DNA from: an uncultured Desulfovibrio sp.
GTDB taxonomy: Bacteria; Desulfobacterota; Desulfovibrionia; Desulfovibrionales; Desulfovibrionaceae
Direction: 5' to 3'
Assembly: GCA_946490455.1 (NCBI GenBank)
Contig: CAMLXE010000011.1
Span: forward strand, 1-15,704
Length of the DNA stretch: 15,704 bases
Below are positions 1 to 7,494 of the stretch, piece by piece; position 1 is the stretch's first letter; every line of letters begins with the position of its first letter. The translations under genes and the position numbers were made by a program. A model generated the notes under the pieces. That model was not told where the DNA came from. It searched no databases and saw nothing but the letters and a program-made list of their open reading frames with translations.

Positions 1-1387
1 AGGCATAATTCAGGTTGAGCCCGGCCTTGTAGGCATTCTTTTCGAGATTGGATACGCCGCTCCAGACGGAGCTGTCGAGGTCAAGGTGGATATAGCCGAG
101 CTCAACAGCGAGCGTCAGATTCTCATACACCTTGTACTGGCTGTCAAAATTCACTTCCAGAGCGTGGTCATCGGTGGTCAGATAAAGGCCACGGTCCGTT
201 CTGGGATCGGCAACAACCCTGGCCATCTGAGTGTCGTTGGTACCCGTATAGAAGCCGACTGCCAGCGTGTGTGTCAGATCTTCCATGAGGGAGATGTCCG
301 CAAGTCGAGCGACGACACCCCAGGTCCCGGTAGGCGTGTTGCTGATTGCCGCATCATCGGCGATACCGAATCCTCCATTCCAGCCAAAACTTGTGGCACC
401 CCAGCCAGGGGCAACAGTGGGCATTCTTTCGGAGCCGTTCAGTGCATTGGAGTCATCACCGGAGCCATACCACAGAATCAGTCCGGGTGTGAGCATGGGC
501 AGCCTGTATTCGGCAAGGGCAGAAACCAGCCAGCCTTCGCGGGTCAGGTCCATGGAGCCATCGGCTGCCGTACCCCAGTCTGCACGCCCATAGGCAAAAT
601 CAAGAGCAAGGCGAAGTGGATCAAACGGAGTGATTTCTCCACCAATGCCCAGCCACCATGCCGGGTTATTGGAATCCTTTGCGATATTGGCTACCGCGGC
701 ATTGATGGGCAGCAATCCGGCGGCAAGATGTTCGTTGATGGGTTCATTGTTGTCATCCCGCAGGCTGTTTTTGCCAAGGTCGCCGTACATTCCCCACGGG
801 GTCAGCTGCCAGCCATCGCCGGACATGGGAAGGGTCAGGCCGACAAAGTCCATATTGGTTCCTGTGGAATCAAGGGTAAAGTTGTCATGTTCGGCACGCA
901 ACCAGAACAGCGTAGCCGCAACGGTATCGTTGAACTGGTAGCTCACTGTGATGCCTGCGCCATCTGCGTCATCACTGCCAAGGATGGCGTCACCGGTAAC
1001 AAAGTTGGGAAGGCTGAAGGGCTGAAGCCCCATGCGAACCTGAATGTCGGTCTGGGGGATGGTCCAGTCAACATACATGTACCGGGTCTTGACGTTGATG
1101 CCGTCGGTTCCGATGGCTGCACCGTCGTTCATTCCCCAGTCGAGCGATCCAATTTCAAGGAACAGAACTCCCTTGAGGGATTCTGAGGCAACCATGTCAA
1201 TCTGTGTGCGCAGGCGCTGTCTTGCCTTGAACCTGTCGCTGCCGTCATGTTTGGTAAAGGAGGTGTTGTTCCCTTCCCAGTTGAAGTCCCATTCTCCGGA
1301 GACCTTGAAATCTGTAGCGTGTGAAATGCCCTGCATCGTACTCAATACAAGACCTGCTGCGAGAAACAGAGTAGCCAGTTTTCTCAT
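1..1387 (-). CDS. Outer-membrane homotrimeric porin, C-terminus cut off by window edge
   Basis: Reading leftward from the ATG at 1387, 462 codons are open to the window edge, so the C-terminus is missing. Residues 1-24 form a signal peptide (MRKLATLFLAAGLVLSTMQG then ISHA), with mature TDFKVSGEWDFNW. The rest is rich in alternating polar/aromatic strands, aspartate, glycine and tryptophan, with no internal hydrophobic helix, as expected for a beta-barrel. Composition and the N-terminal pattern match the porins of Desulfovibrio and relatives, usually a little under 500 residues, so only a few tens of residues should be missing. The start is supported by GGAAGG a few bases upstream, and the ATGA overlaps the stop of the 97-residue membrane protein by 4 bases, so the two are probably translationally coupled. 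It probably lets small solutes through the outer membrane. Its position at the end of an iron operon suggests, but does not show, iron or cation entry. Confidence 0.85.
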   Translation of the reverse strand, partial: MRKLATLFLAAGLVLSTMQGISHATDFKVSGEWDFNWEGNNTSFTKHDGSDRFKARQRLRTQIDMVASESLKGVLFLEIGSLDWGMNDGAAIGTDGINVKTRYMYVDWTIPQTDIQVRMGLQPFSLPNFVTGDAILGSDDADGAGITVSYQFNDTVAATLFWLRAEHDNFTLDSTGTNMDFVGLTLPMSGDGWQLTPWGMYGDLGKNSLRDDNNEPINEHLAAGLLPINAAVANIAKDSNNPAWWLGIGGEITPFDPLRLALDFAYGRADWGTAADGSMDLTREGWLVSALAEYRLPMLTPGLILWYGSGDDSNALNGSERMPTVAPGWGATSFGWNGGFGIADDAAISNTPTGTWGVVARLADISLMEDLTHTLAVGFYTGTNDTQMARVVADPRTDRGLYLTTDDHALEVNFDSQYKVYENLTLAVELGYIHLDLDSSVWSGVSNLEKNAYKAGLNLNYA

Positions 1388-1677
1388 GATCCTTCCTTTT
1401 CCGTTGTACCTGCCGACGAAGTACGGGTAGATGTTTGTTCGAGACTGCTTGCGAGAGCATTGAGCCATACGGGCACCTCGGTACGGAATTTTCTCCAGTA
1501 CATTCTCAGCCTGCCCGGCAGAACAAGCGAAGCAAGAATGCAGACCAGAAGAAGAATGGCCAGACCTTCAACAAGTGCCGTAACAGCCCGGACAAGTATG
1601 CAGACAGCAAGTATCCCGATGATTGCTGCCACCACGCCGCGGCCAATCCGCCTGCAATATGTGGCAGCTACAGACAT
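1384..1677 (-). CDS. Small two-helix membrane protein of the ferrosome-like cluster
   Basis: A 97-residue protein that I do not recognise by family. Two hydrophobic segments are clear, at about residues 12-32 (GVVAAIIGILAVCILV) and 36-55 (GLAILLLVCILASLVL). A basic stretch (RMYWRKFR) and a polar Ser/Thr-rich tail follow, so it is probably an inner-membrane protein with a cytoplasmic tail. Its start lies inside the last codons of the HMA-like gene (10-base overlap), and its stop overlaps the porin start as ATGA, so it is firmly embedded in the operon and likely real. Neighbouring genes (P1B-type ATPase, HMA-like protein, glycine-rich small protein) suggest a role in the same iron compartment or metal-transport system. 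That role is inferred from position only. Confidence 0.72.
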   Translation of the reverse strand: MSVAATYCRRIGRGVVAAIIGILAVCILVRAVTALVEGLAILLLVCILASLVLPGRLRMYWRKFRTEVPVWLNALASSLEQTSTRTSSAGTTEKEGS

Positions 1678-2111
1678 CTTTTGAAGGTGTGGAGGTGAAA
1701 GGCGTTAAGCAGAAGGAAGATGCCTCCGGCGATGACATGGCCACGTTCACGTCCCATGGCGGCGAATCCCATGGAAGCCGCAAGACTCAGCAGCATGCCC
1801 CGATTGGTGTATCGAATGGCCTGAGCCCTTGTGAGGCCGAGAACGCCTTTTTTTGGATGGTGCCGAGGTGTCTCGGCGGCGCTGAAGGCATCCCACTGAC
1901 TGCCAAGAGAAAGCAGGTCGTCTCTGGAAAGCTGATACGGATCATATTCAAGCAGTAATGAGCCTGTTCGGGAGTTGATGGCAATCTGGCGTACTCCCGG
2001 CAGCATGCCGAGAAGTTCACGTAATGGAAGAGAGTTTTTTTCGAGGCGAAGCGCGGGATGGCGTACGCGTACCCGGCCATCAATGAAACTCGTGATGTAC
2101 TGTTCAAACAT
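1668..2111 (-). CDS. HMA-like domain protein with two C-terminal membrane helices
   Basis: A 147-residue protein. Residues about 8-60 form an HMA-like (ferredoxin-fold) domain, seen in GRVRVRHPALR, then LPGVRQIAINSRTGSLLLEY. It lacks the CxxC metal site of classical HMA domains. The same pattern (GVRVNPRTGSVLLLY) occurs in the N-terminal domain of the adjacent ATPase, so the two domains are related. Two hydrophobic helices follow at about 104-120 and 124-141, ending in a short basic tail. The start ATG at 2111 has AGGAAAGGA upstream and lies 17 bases after the ATPase stop; the end overlaps the next gene by 10 bases. Small HMA-like membrane proteins next to a P1B ATPase are typical of ferrosome-like loci. 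I infer that it works with the ATPase in the membrane, but which Fez component it equals cannot be decided here. Confidence 0.8.
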   Translation of the reverse strand: MFEQYITSFIDGRVRVRHPALRLEKNSLPLRELLGMLPGVRQIAINSRTGSLLLEYDPYQLSRDDLLSLGSQWDAFSAAETPRHHPKKGVLGLTRAQAIRYTNRGMLLSLAASMGFAAMGRERGHVIAGGIFLLLNAFHLHTFKRCL

Positions 2112-2128
2112 GGATGATTCCTTTCCTG

Positions 2129-4222
2129 TTACTTTGCTGAGGTCAGTGTTTCCGAATGAGCCGGGGAAAGCACTGGCCGCATGGCATTAAGCGATACGCC
2201 AAGAGTCGTGAGATTGTGCAGAACTGCCGAGGGGCCGGGTTGCAGAATACCGGTCAGGCCCGCAGCCAGAAAAAGCGTATTCAGGGTCATGGTGATACCA
2301 AAATTGGTCCGGATGCGGTGCATGGCTCCCTGACCCAATTCCAGAGCCGTAGCAAGATGATTCAGATCGCAGTTCATGAGGACAACGTCGGCTACTTCCC
2401 GGGCCAGATCCGCTCCGTCCCGCAGGGTCACTCCCACATCCGAGGCGGAAAGTGCGGGGGAGTCGTTGATTCCATCTCCCACCATGATGACCGTGTGCCC
2501 TTCTTCCTGCAGATTCCGAATAATGGCAGCCTTGTCCGAAGGAAGAACCTGTGCACGGTATTCATCAATTCCAAGACGTGCGGCTACGGCTGAAGCTGTT
2601 CTCTCGTCGTCCCCAGTGAGCATCACAACCCGGATACCTCTGGCCCGAAGTCTTGCCACAACATCGACTGATTCCTTGCGAAGCGGGTCTTCAATACCAA
2701 TGATACCGGCAAGATTCCCATTGATGGCCAGATAGAGCAGCGAGTGTCCTCTGCGAGTCAGTTCGGTAATGGTTGAACTCATACCCTCCACATTCACCTT
2801 TTCGTCATGGTGGATGTAGTGGCGACTGCCTATGAGAACGCGCTTGCCATGCAACCGGGAAGCAATGCCGTGGGCAACCACATATTCGACTTCAGTATGC
2901 TCCTCGAGATGATGGAGGTTTTCTTCCTCGGCCTTGCGAACAACCGCACGGGCAACCGGATGCGGAAAATGCTCTTCAAGGCAGGCTGAAAGACGCAGCA
3001 CTTCGTCTCTCTGAAATCCGGGGGCCGGAACCACATCAACAACTTTGGGCCTTGATTCCGTGAGGGTTCCGGTTTTGTCGAAAACAACAGCATCCGCTGT
3101 TGCCAGAGCTTCCAGGAACCTGCCTCCCTTGACCAGAATGCCATGTCCCACACCCTCCCGCATGGCTGCGAGAATGGCCAGCGGCGTAGCCAGTCGCAGA
3201 GCGCAGGAATAGTCCACCAGCAGCACGGAGGCAGCCCGTGCCGGATTTCTGGTCAGCAGCCATATGGCACCTGCCAGCAGAAAGCTGAATGGAACAACCG
3301 CATCAGCCAGGCGTTCGGCTCTGCTCTGCACACCGGCCTTGAGCGATTCAGATTCCTCTATGAAACGGACAATCTGGTGTAACCGTGTCTCTTCCCCGAC
3401 ATTGGTTGCACGGATAATCAGCTCTCCCTCTTCAACAACGGTTCCTGCAAAGACAGCTGCACCGGCAGAACGAAGAACCCCCAGCGGTTCACCAGTCATG
3501 GATGCCTGATTTACGAGCGCTTCGCCTTCCAGAACCACCCCGTCCACGGGAATGGCATTTCCGGCACGGATAATGACTGTATCGCCTTCCTGAACTGTCT
3601 TCAGCGGAACGCTGATCTCCGTGCCATCCCGTCGTACCCAGACAGCATCCACATCCAGGGCAAGACTTTCAGCCAGACTGTCCAGTGACTTTTTGCGTGT
3701 CCATTGTTCCAGAGCCTCTCCAAAGCCAAGAAGCAGCGTCAGAAGACTTACTGTCCTGAAATCACGCCGCAGAAGTGAAATGCCAATGGCTGAAGCATCC
3801 AGAACATCCACGTTCAGTCTGCCGCGCATCAGGGCGTCGATCCCTTTGAGCAGAAAGGGCAACGCGGCTGAAAAGGCCGAAACGACACGCACGGCAAAGG
3901 GAAGAAGAGGGCGGACAAACACATACCAGAGCAGAGGTCGCAGGGAGAGACCAGTTTCTCTGTCGTTTATTTGTGGAACTTCTGCCGCTGACCTGACTGG
4001 AGAGGGCAAAGGAGCGCTCAGAAGCGTGCAGGCTGTGTCTCGCGCGGAAGGGGTGGCGTAGAGCAGCAGAACACTCCCCGTGCGAGGATTGACCCGGACC
4101 CCTTCAATGCCCGGAATGGCATCAAGCTGATCAGCAAGTCTGTTTGCCATGATACCGTTCAGGCGGGACGGGGTTCGCAGGCGTATCCGGCCCGGTATTT
4201 CGTGGACAGGGAAAAAATGCAT
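2129..4222 (-). CDS. fezB: P1B-type (P1B-6-like) heavy-metal ATPase, ferrosome FezB-like
   Basis: An ATP-driven metal pump of 697 residues. From the N-terminus: a degenerate HMA-like domain without CxxC (about 1-60); hydrophobic helices between about 95 and 170; the actuator domain with TGE at 243-245; helices at about 308-352 carrying YSC (338-340) where copper and zinc pumps have CPC; the phosphorylation motif DKTGT at 382-386; the P1B HP dipeptide at 421-422; TGDD at 536-539; GDGIND at 582-587; and two helices near the C-terminus. All catalytic motifs are intact. The YSC metal motif and the company of HMA-like and small membrane proteins fit the P1B-6 group, which includes the ferrosome ATPase FezB. 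The expected substrate is iron, although a related Mn/Zn exporter is possible. The ATG at 4222 is preferred over one 24 bases upstream (4246), because AAGGAG lies between them, 10 bases before the chosen start. The symbol is a homology suggestion. Confidence 0.88.
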   Translation of the reverse strand: MHFFPVHEIPGRIRLRTPSRLNGIMANRLADQLDAIPGIEGVRVNPRTGSVLLLYATPSARDTACTLLSAPLPSPVRSAAEVPQINDRETGLSLRPLLWYVFVRPLLPFAVRVVSAFSAALPFLLKGIDALMRGRLNVDVLDASAIGISLLRRDFRTVSLLTLLLGFGEALEQWTRKKSLDSLAESLALDVDAVWVRRDGTEISVPLKTVQEGDTVIIRAGNAIPVDGVVLEGEALVNQASMTGEPLGVLRSAGAAVFAGTVVEEGELIIRATNVGEETRLHQIVRFIEESESLKAGVQSRAERLADAVVPFSFLLAGAIWLLTRNPARAASVLLVDYSCALRLATPLAILAAMREGVGHGILVKGGRFLEALATADAVVFDKTGTLTESRPKVVDVVPAPGFQRDEVLRLSACLEEHFPHPVARAVVRKAEEENLHHLEEHTEVEYVVAHGIASRLHGKRVLIGSRHYIHHDEKVNVEGMSSTITELTRRGHSLLYLAINGNLAGIIGIEDPLRKESVDVVARLRARGIRVVMLTGDDERTASAVAARLGIDEYRAQVLPSDKAAIIRNLQEEGHTVIMVGDGINDSPALSASDVGVTLRDGADLAREVADVVLMNCDLNHLATALELGQGAMHRIRTNFGITMTLNTLFLAAGLTGILQPGPSAVLHNLTTLGVSLNAMRPVLSPAHSETLTSAK

Positions 4223-4380
4223 GAAAGACAATCTCCTTGAGTGCATGAACGCTGCCCGGATTGTTGAAGGATAAGCTCTTTCCGGGGCCGAAAGAGGCGT
4301 TTTGCCGGAGTCTGTTGCCGATTCTCAAACTGATTTCAGGTGGAACGTTTTCCTTCATAAGTGCTGCGTGGCATGAAGGA

Positions 4381-4399
4381 AGGGGAGCCAGGCTCCCCT
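4381..4399 (-). terminator. Hairpin between the glycine-rich small gene and the ATPase gene
   Basis: A perfect 9-base inverted repeat, AGGGGAGCC and GGCTCCCCT around a single base, starts 7 bases after the stop of the 82-residue gene. The minus-strand tail is TTCCTTC, not a run of T, so full intrinsic termination is doubtful. It may be a partial terminator or an RNA-stability element that sets the ratio of the small protein to the downstream ATPase. Confidence 0.5.
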
Positions 4400-4406
4400 G
4401 TTCTTC

Positions 4407-4655
4407 CTATTGTTCTTCCTTGGCTTCACGGCGCTGTTCGGCCACGTTTCTGGCCTCAGCTACCATGTCATCCATATTTTCTCTGACGGTTTCCACCTTG
4501 GCCATCATGGCATCCTTGATGTCCATTCCCCGGCTGAGCAGGTCTGTTGCAAGCGGTTTGATATCCAGTTTCCCTTTGCTCACAGCCACGGTACCCAGAG
4601 CCCCCAGGGCAATGCCTCCCAGAAAGAACAGCCCGTATTTCAGGTTCTCGTTCAT
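4407..4655 (-). CDS. Small glycine-rich membrane protein with helical tail (YtxH/DUF6110-like)
   Basis: An 82-residue protein. One membrane segment near the N-terminus (about 7-26, GLFFLGGIALGALGTVAV) carries several GxxxG spacings that favour helix packing. A charged, probably amphipathic helical tail follows (about 30-82), ending in REAKEEQ. The ATG at 4655 is preceded by AAGGGAG at good spacing. It is the first gene after a Fur-box-like promoter and stands directly before the ATPase gene, separated by a hairpin. Small proteins of this build, as I recall annotated DUF6110 or YtxH-like, commonly accompany this class of P-type ATPase. It may be a structural or partner protein of the ATPase or of the ferrosome membrane. 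The family name is from memory; the membrane architecture is directly visible. Confidence 0.82.
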   Translation of the reverse strand: MNENLKYGLFFLGGIALGALGTVAVSKGKLDIKPLATDLLSRGMDIKDAMMAKVETVRENMDDMVAEARNVAEQRREAKEEQ

Positions 4656-4683
4656 GATGATTCTCCCTTATTGATTTAGAAAT

Positions 4684-4713
4684 TGATTATTTTTATCAAT
4701 TATAGAGATGCAA
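4684..4713 (-). promoter_or_regulatory. Fur-box-like operator overlapping a promoter for the fez-like genes
   Basis: Positions 4684-4698 read TGATTATTTTTATCA, which matches 12 of 14 specified positions of the 7-1-7 Fur consensus TGATAATnATTATCA. The box sits within a larger palindrome (AATTGAT, 7 bases, ATCAATT). On the minus strand a promoter can be read as TTGCAT (4713-4708), a 16-base spacer and AATAAT (4691-4686), with the -10 inside the box. An alternative -10, TATAAT, lies at 4704-4699. A 6-bp hairpin (GAGATG/CATCTC, 4705-4723) just after the feoB stop overlaps the -35. The arrangement suggests that the 82-residue gene, the ATPase and the genes after it have their own iron-repressed promoter besides read-through from feoAB. 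Confidence 0.62.
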
Positions 4714-4724
4714 AGTACATCTCC

Positions 4725-6980
4725 TCAGGTCCACAGAGCTGTTCCGATGCGATGGGCAAGAACAGCCACTGCGTAGGCCAGTGCCGTATTGAAGATCATG
4801 CTGAATGCCACCCATCCCCAGTTTCCGGCTTCCTGACGGATAACGACAAGGGCGACGAAGCAGGGAGAATAGAGCAGGACAAAGAGCATCAGCGCAAGTG
4901 CCGTTGCCTTGTTCCAGCCGGAATCCTGAGCAAGTCTGTCTGCAAGGGTGGTTGCTTCTTCAGGGTCAACTTCTCCAAGAGAGTAGGCCGTTCCCAGTGT
5001 GGCCACGATGGCTTCCTTGGCCGCAATGCCTCCCAGAAGGGCGATGTCTGTACGCCAGTCAAATCCGGCAGGCGCGGTCAGAGGTTCAATGGCTGTACCC
5101 ATGCGGCCTGCATAGGAGTAGCGCAGTTCCTCACTGGCCAGATCGGCTCTTGCGGCATCGAGTTCTTCCTCGATGGCAAGGGCTTCGGCGGATTCTTCGG
5201 GAACAGCCGCGAGCCTTTCTTCAAGCTGCGCAATATTGGCTTCAAAGGGAGCCGCAAGTTCCGGGTCCAGTTTGGGGAATGTCATGCTGGCCCAGATCAG
5301 GATGGATACGGCGACAAGAACGGTCCCCGCCTTTTTGAGGTACATCCAGGTTCGTTCCCAGCAATGCGTGCACACGCTGCGCAAGGTGGGCATACGATAG
5401 GGAGGCAGTTCCATGACAAATGGCGTGGCTTCTCCCTTGACGATGGTGGAACGGAGCAGGCGGGCTACCATAAGCGCGGATACCCAGCCGGCCAGAGTCA
5501 GAGAGAACATGGTTGCGCCGGGATTTTCAGGAAAGAAAACGCCGACCAGCAGCATGAATACTGGGAGCTTGGCACCGCAGGCCATGTAGGGAAGCGTCAG
5601 AAGGGTCGCCAGCTTTTCCTTGGGGCTGCGCAGGGTCCGTGTGGCCATGACGCCGGGGATGGCGCAGCCGCCTGCAATGCCTCCACCGATAATGTAGGGC
5701 ATGACGGAGGCTCCATGCAGACCAAACATACGGAATACCCTGTCCAGCATGTAGGCAATTCGCGCCATGTATCCGGAGTCCTCAAGAAAGGCAATGAACA
5801 GAAACATGATCATGATGAGCGGGACAAAGCTGACCACACCGCCTACACCGCCGATGAGACCATCCACAATCATGGACTGGAGCATTCCTTCAGGAATCAG
5901 TGCGCCGCATGCTTCGCCAAGCCAGCCAAAGGCTTCTTCGACCCAGCCCTGAGGATAGGCCCCCACGACAAAGGTGACCTGAAAGATAAGGAACAGGACG
6001 CCAAGCATGATCAGGGGACCGAACAGCGTATTGGTCAGAACCTTGTCCAGCTTGTCCGAAAGGGCCAGACGACTTTTATTGCTTTCCTGGGTAACGACAC
6101 CGTTTTTGAGTACTCCGCGGATGTAGCCATACCGATAGTCTGCGATGATGGATTCTGGAGTCGTATTCAGGGTATTCTTGAGGTGGTCGGCGACTCTGGC
6201 TCGTTGAGCCATGAGCTTTTCCGTAAGCTCCGGATTGGCCTCACGAGCCTCATTGAGGACGACTTCGTCATTTTCCAGAAGTTTGATGGCGACCCAACGG
6301 GGAGTATAATGATGGGTAAGCAGGCCCTGGGCTGTGATCAGTGCCTCCATTTCCTTCAGAACAGGATCAAGGTCAGGACCATAGGAAATATGCAGCGTTT
6401 CCTTTTGGGATGCCTGCCCGAAACGGATGGCTTCCCGCAGTGCCTCCTTCAGTCCGGTTCCCTTTCTGGCTATGGTGGGGATTACGGGAATATGCAGTCT
6501 CGCGGAAAGTAGAGCCGTATCCACATGAATGCCTGCCTGTCTGGCTTCGTCCATCATGTTGCAGGCAAGCACTACAGGCATGCCCATTTCCATGATCTGT
6601 ACCGTGAGAAACAGACTGCGTTCCAGCGCCGATGCATCTACGATATCGATGACAGCAAGAGGTTTTGGCGTATCATTGGCAGGGGCAAGAACGTTTCGGG
6701 CAACAATTTCTTCCTGCGAGTAGGGGGTGAGCGAATAGGTACCGGGAAGGTCCACGAGAACAATATTCTCTCCATCCAGAGAAACGGTTCCTTCCTTTTT
6801 GTCCACCGTAACGCCGGGGTAGTTTCCTACATGCTGATGCGTCCCGGTATATTCGTTGAAGGCTGTGGTCTTGCCGCAGTTTGGGTTGCCTGCAAGGGCA
6901 ATGCGGACGGCTTTCATATGAAAGGGATGAAGATCATGTATGGCTGTGTTCGCAGTGCTGATGCTGGGGGCCTGACTCAT
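4725..6980 (-). CDS. feoB: Ferrous iron transport protein B (GTP-dependent Fe2+ importer)
   Basis: An inner-membrane Fe(II) permease of 751 residues, normal for the family. The N-terminal G-domain shows G1 GNPNCGKT (31-38), the G2/switch region NYPGVTVDKKEG (53-64), G3 DLPG (77-80), G4 NMMD (141-144) and a G5-like IARKGTG. A helical GDI-like region follows, then a membrane domain with the two repeated Gate-type blocks (FVVGAYPQGWVEE, GGIAGGCAIPGVMATRTL). The charged alanine/glutamate-rich insert at about residues 585-640 (EANIAQLEERLAAV) is common in FeoB of this group. The start ATG overlaps the feoA stop by 4 bases and has GAGGTG upstream, so the two are co-translated. It brings in the ferrous iron that the downstream ferrosome-like genes could handle. 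Confidence 0.97.
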   Translation of the reverse strand: MSQAPSISTANTAIHDLHPFHMKAVRIALAGNPNCGKTTAFNEYTGTHQHVGNYPGVTVDKKEGTVSLDGENIVLVDLPGTYSLTPYSQEEIVARNVLAPANDTPKPLAVIDIVDASALERSLFLTVQIMEMGMPVVLACNMMDEARQAGIHVDTALLSARLHIPVIPTIARKGTGLKEALREAIRFGQASQKETLHISYGPDLDPVLKEMEALITAQGLLTHHYTPRWVAIKLLENDEVVLNEAREANPELTEKLMAQRARVADHLKNTLNTTPESIIADYRYGYIRGVLKNGVVTQESNKSRLALSDKLDKVLTNTLFGPLIMLGVLFLIFQVTFVVGAYPQGWVEEAFGWLGEACGALIPEGMLQSMIVDGLIGGVGGVVSFVPLIMIMFLFIAFLEDSGYMARIAYMLDRVFRMFGLHGASVMPYIIGGGIAGGCAIPGVMATRTLRSPKEKLATLLTLPYMACGAKLPVFMLLVGVFFPENPGATMFSLTLAGWVSALMVARLLRSTIVKGEATPFVMELPPYRMPTLRSVCTHCWERTWMYLKKAGTVLVAVSILIWASMTFPKLDPELAAPFEANIAQLEERLAAVPEESAEALAIEEELDAARADLASEELRYSYAGRMGTAIEPLTAPAGFDWRTDIALLGGIAAKEAIVATLGTAYSLGEVDPEEATTLADRLAQDSGWNKATALALMLFVLLYSPCFVALVVIRQEAGNWGWVAFSMIFNTALAYAVAVLAHRIGTALWT

Positions 6981-7213
6981 GCGTTCACCTCGACAGTAAT
7001 GTAGTCTGCTTCCCGGTTACGCAGGGCAAGCGTAACCCCGAAAAGGCGGAGAGCTACCGGATCACGCAGAGGTGCGCGCCCCACAACTTCTACCTCTGTC
7101 CCCGGGATAAGCCCCATATCCCGAATACGCCGACCAAGTTCTCCCTCAGCTGCAATGGCAACAATATTGCCCTTCTGGCCTTCTCGCAGCTGGCGCAGTC
7201 CCAGTTTCCTCAT
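6977..7213 (-). CDS. feoA: Ferrous iron transport protein A (FeoA, SH3-like)
   Basis: A 78-residue cytoplasmic protein of the usual FeoA size. It carries the family pattern LRQLREGQKGNIVAI, then LGRRIRDMGLIPGTEVEVV, then PVALRLFGVTLALRNREADYI, an SH3-like beta barrel thought to support FeoB. An in-frame ATG lies five codons upstream (7228), but GAGGAG sits 8 bases before the ATG at 7213 and nothing suitable precedes the longer start, so the shorter form is chosen. Its stop overlaps the feoB start (ATGA). The gene lies directly after a Fur-box-like palindrome and an upstream intrinsic terminator, so expression probably depends on iron. Confidence 0.95.
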   Translation of the reverse strand: MRKLGLRQLREGQKGNIVAIAAEGELGRRIRDMGLIPGTEVEVVGRAPLRDPVALRLFGVTLALRNREADYITVEVNA

Positions 7214-7237
7214 ACTCAGACTCCTCATCTCTGATTT

Positions 7238-7252
7238 TGATTTTCTTTATCA
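7238..7252. promoter_or_regulatory. Fur-box-like palindrome just before feoA
   Basis: TGATTTTCTTTATCA matches 11 of 14 positions of the 7-1-7 Fur consensus and lies in a wider inverted repeat (TTTTGAT and ATCAAAA, 7 bases apart). It ends 25 bases from the chosen feoA start. No convincing -35/-10 pair was found with it, so it may act with the upstream promoter or on a weak local one. Confidence 0.5.
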
Positions 7253-7262
7253 AAATAGATTG

Positions 7263-7318
7263 AAAAAAAGATGCGTTCTGTGGGCATAGTTCTACCCAGC
7301 ATGCCTTCATGAACGCAT
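7263..7318 (-). terminator. Intrinsic terminator or attenuator upstream of feoA
   Basis: On the minus strand the arms ATGCGTTC (7318-7311) and GAACGCAT (7278-7271) pair over 8 bp. Inside them GGCAT and ATGCC pair over 5 bp, with a 13-base loop and a small internal loop. The structure is followed directly by C and seven T residues (7269-7263). This is a textbook intrinsic terminator reading toward feoA. No solid protein gene lies upstream on this strand before 7681, so it either ends a small RNA or works as an attenuator in a long feoAB leader. Confidence 0.72.
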
Positions 7319-7488
7319 TGCCTGCAGGTTGTTGGACAGAGCAGAACAAAATTCCGATCTGTCCTTGAGTTGAATCCATGGATGCGATTGAAGTGAAGTA
7401 TCTTTGGTTCTGTTCCAAGCGCACTTTTCCTTAGATTCAGTTTTGAACCTCTTTTTGGGCCCTTGCCGCATGGCTGAGAGAAACTTTG
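7263..7488 (-). ncRNA. Candidate Fur-controlled small RNA or structured feoAB leader
   Basis: This stretch begins just after a sigma70-like promoter that overlaps a Fur-like box and ends at the intrinsic terminator before feoA, giving a predicted transcript of about 225 bases. Inside it GGACAGA (7334-7340) pairs with TCTGTCC (7358-7364) around a 17-base loop, and a short TTGG/CCAA hairpin lies near 7404-7418. A 62-codon ORF (7495-7307) covers much of it, but has no ribosome binding site and no recognisable composition. I infer either an iron-starvation small RNA comparable in logic to RyhB (no sequence similarity claimed) or an attenuated leader. Ends are approximate and transcription is not shown. 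Confidence 0.4.
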
Positions 7489-7494
7489 TCACCA

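Noticed and set aside
86..1186. Long open frame on the plus strand (366 codons)
   Set aside because: It lies opposite the porin, which has a signal peptide, ribosome binding site and coupled start. The plus-strand translation shows no family features.
4131..4358. Minus-strand ORF of 75 codons before and overlapping the ATPase start
   Set aside because: No ribosome binding site, and it runs in another frame through the well-supported ATPase N-terminus.
4683..6512. Very long open frame on the plus strand (609 codons)
   Set aside because: It is antisense to feoB, whose motifs are complete. The translation is rich in His, Gly, Gln and Asp with no domain, typical of an antisense shadow of a membrane-protein gene.
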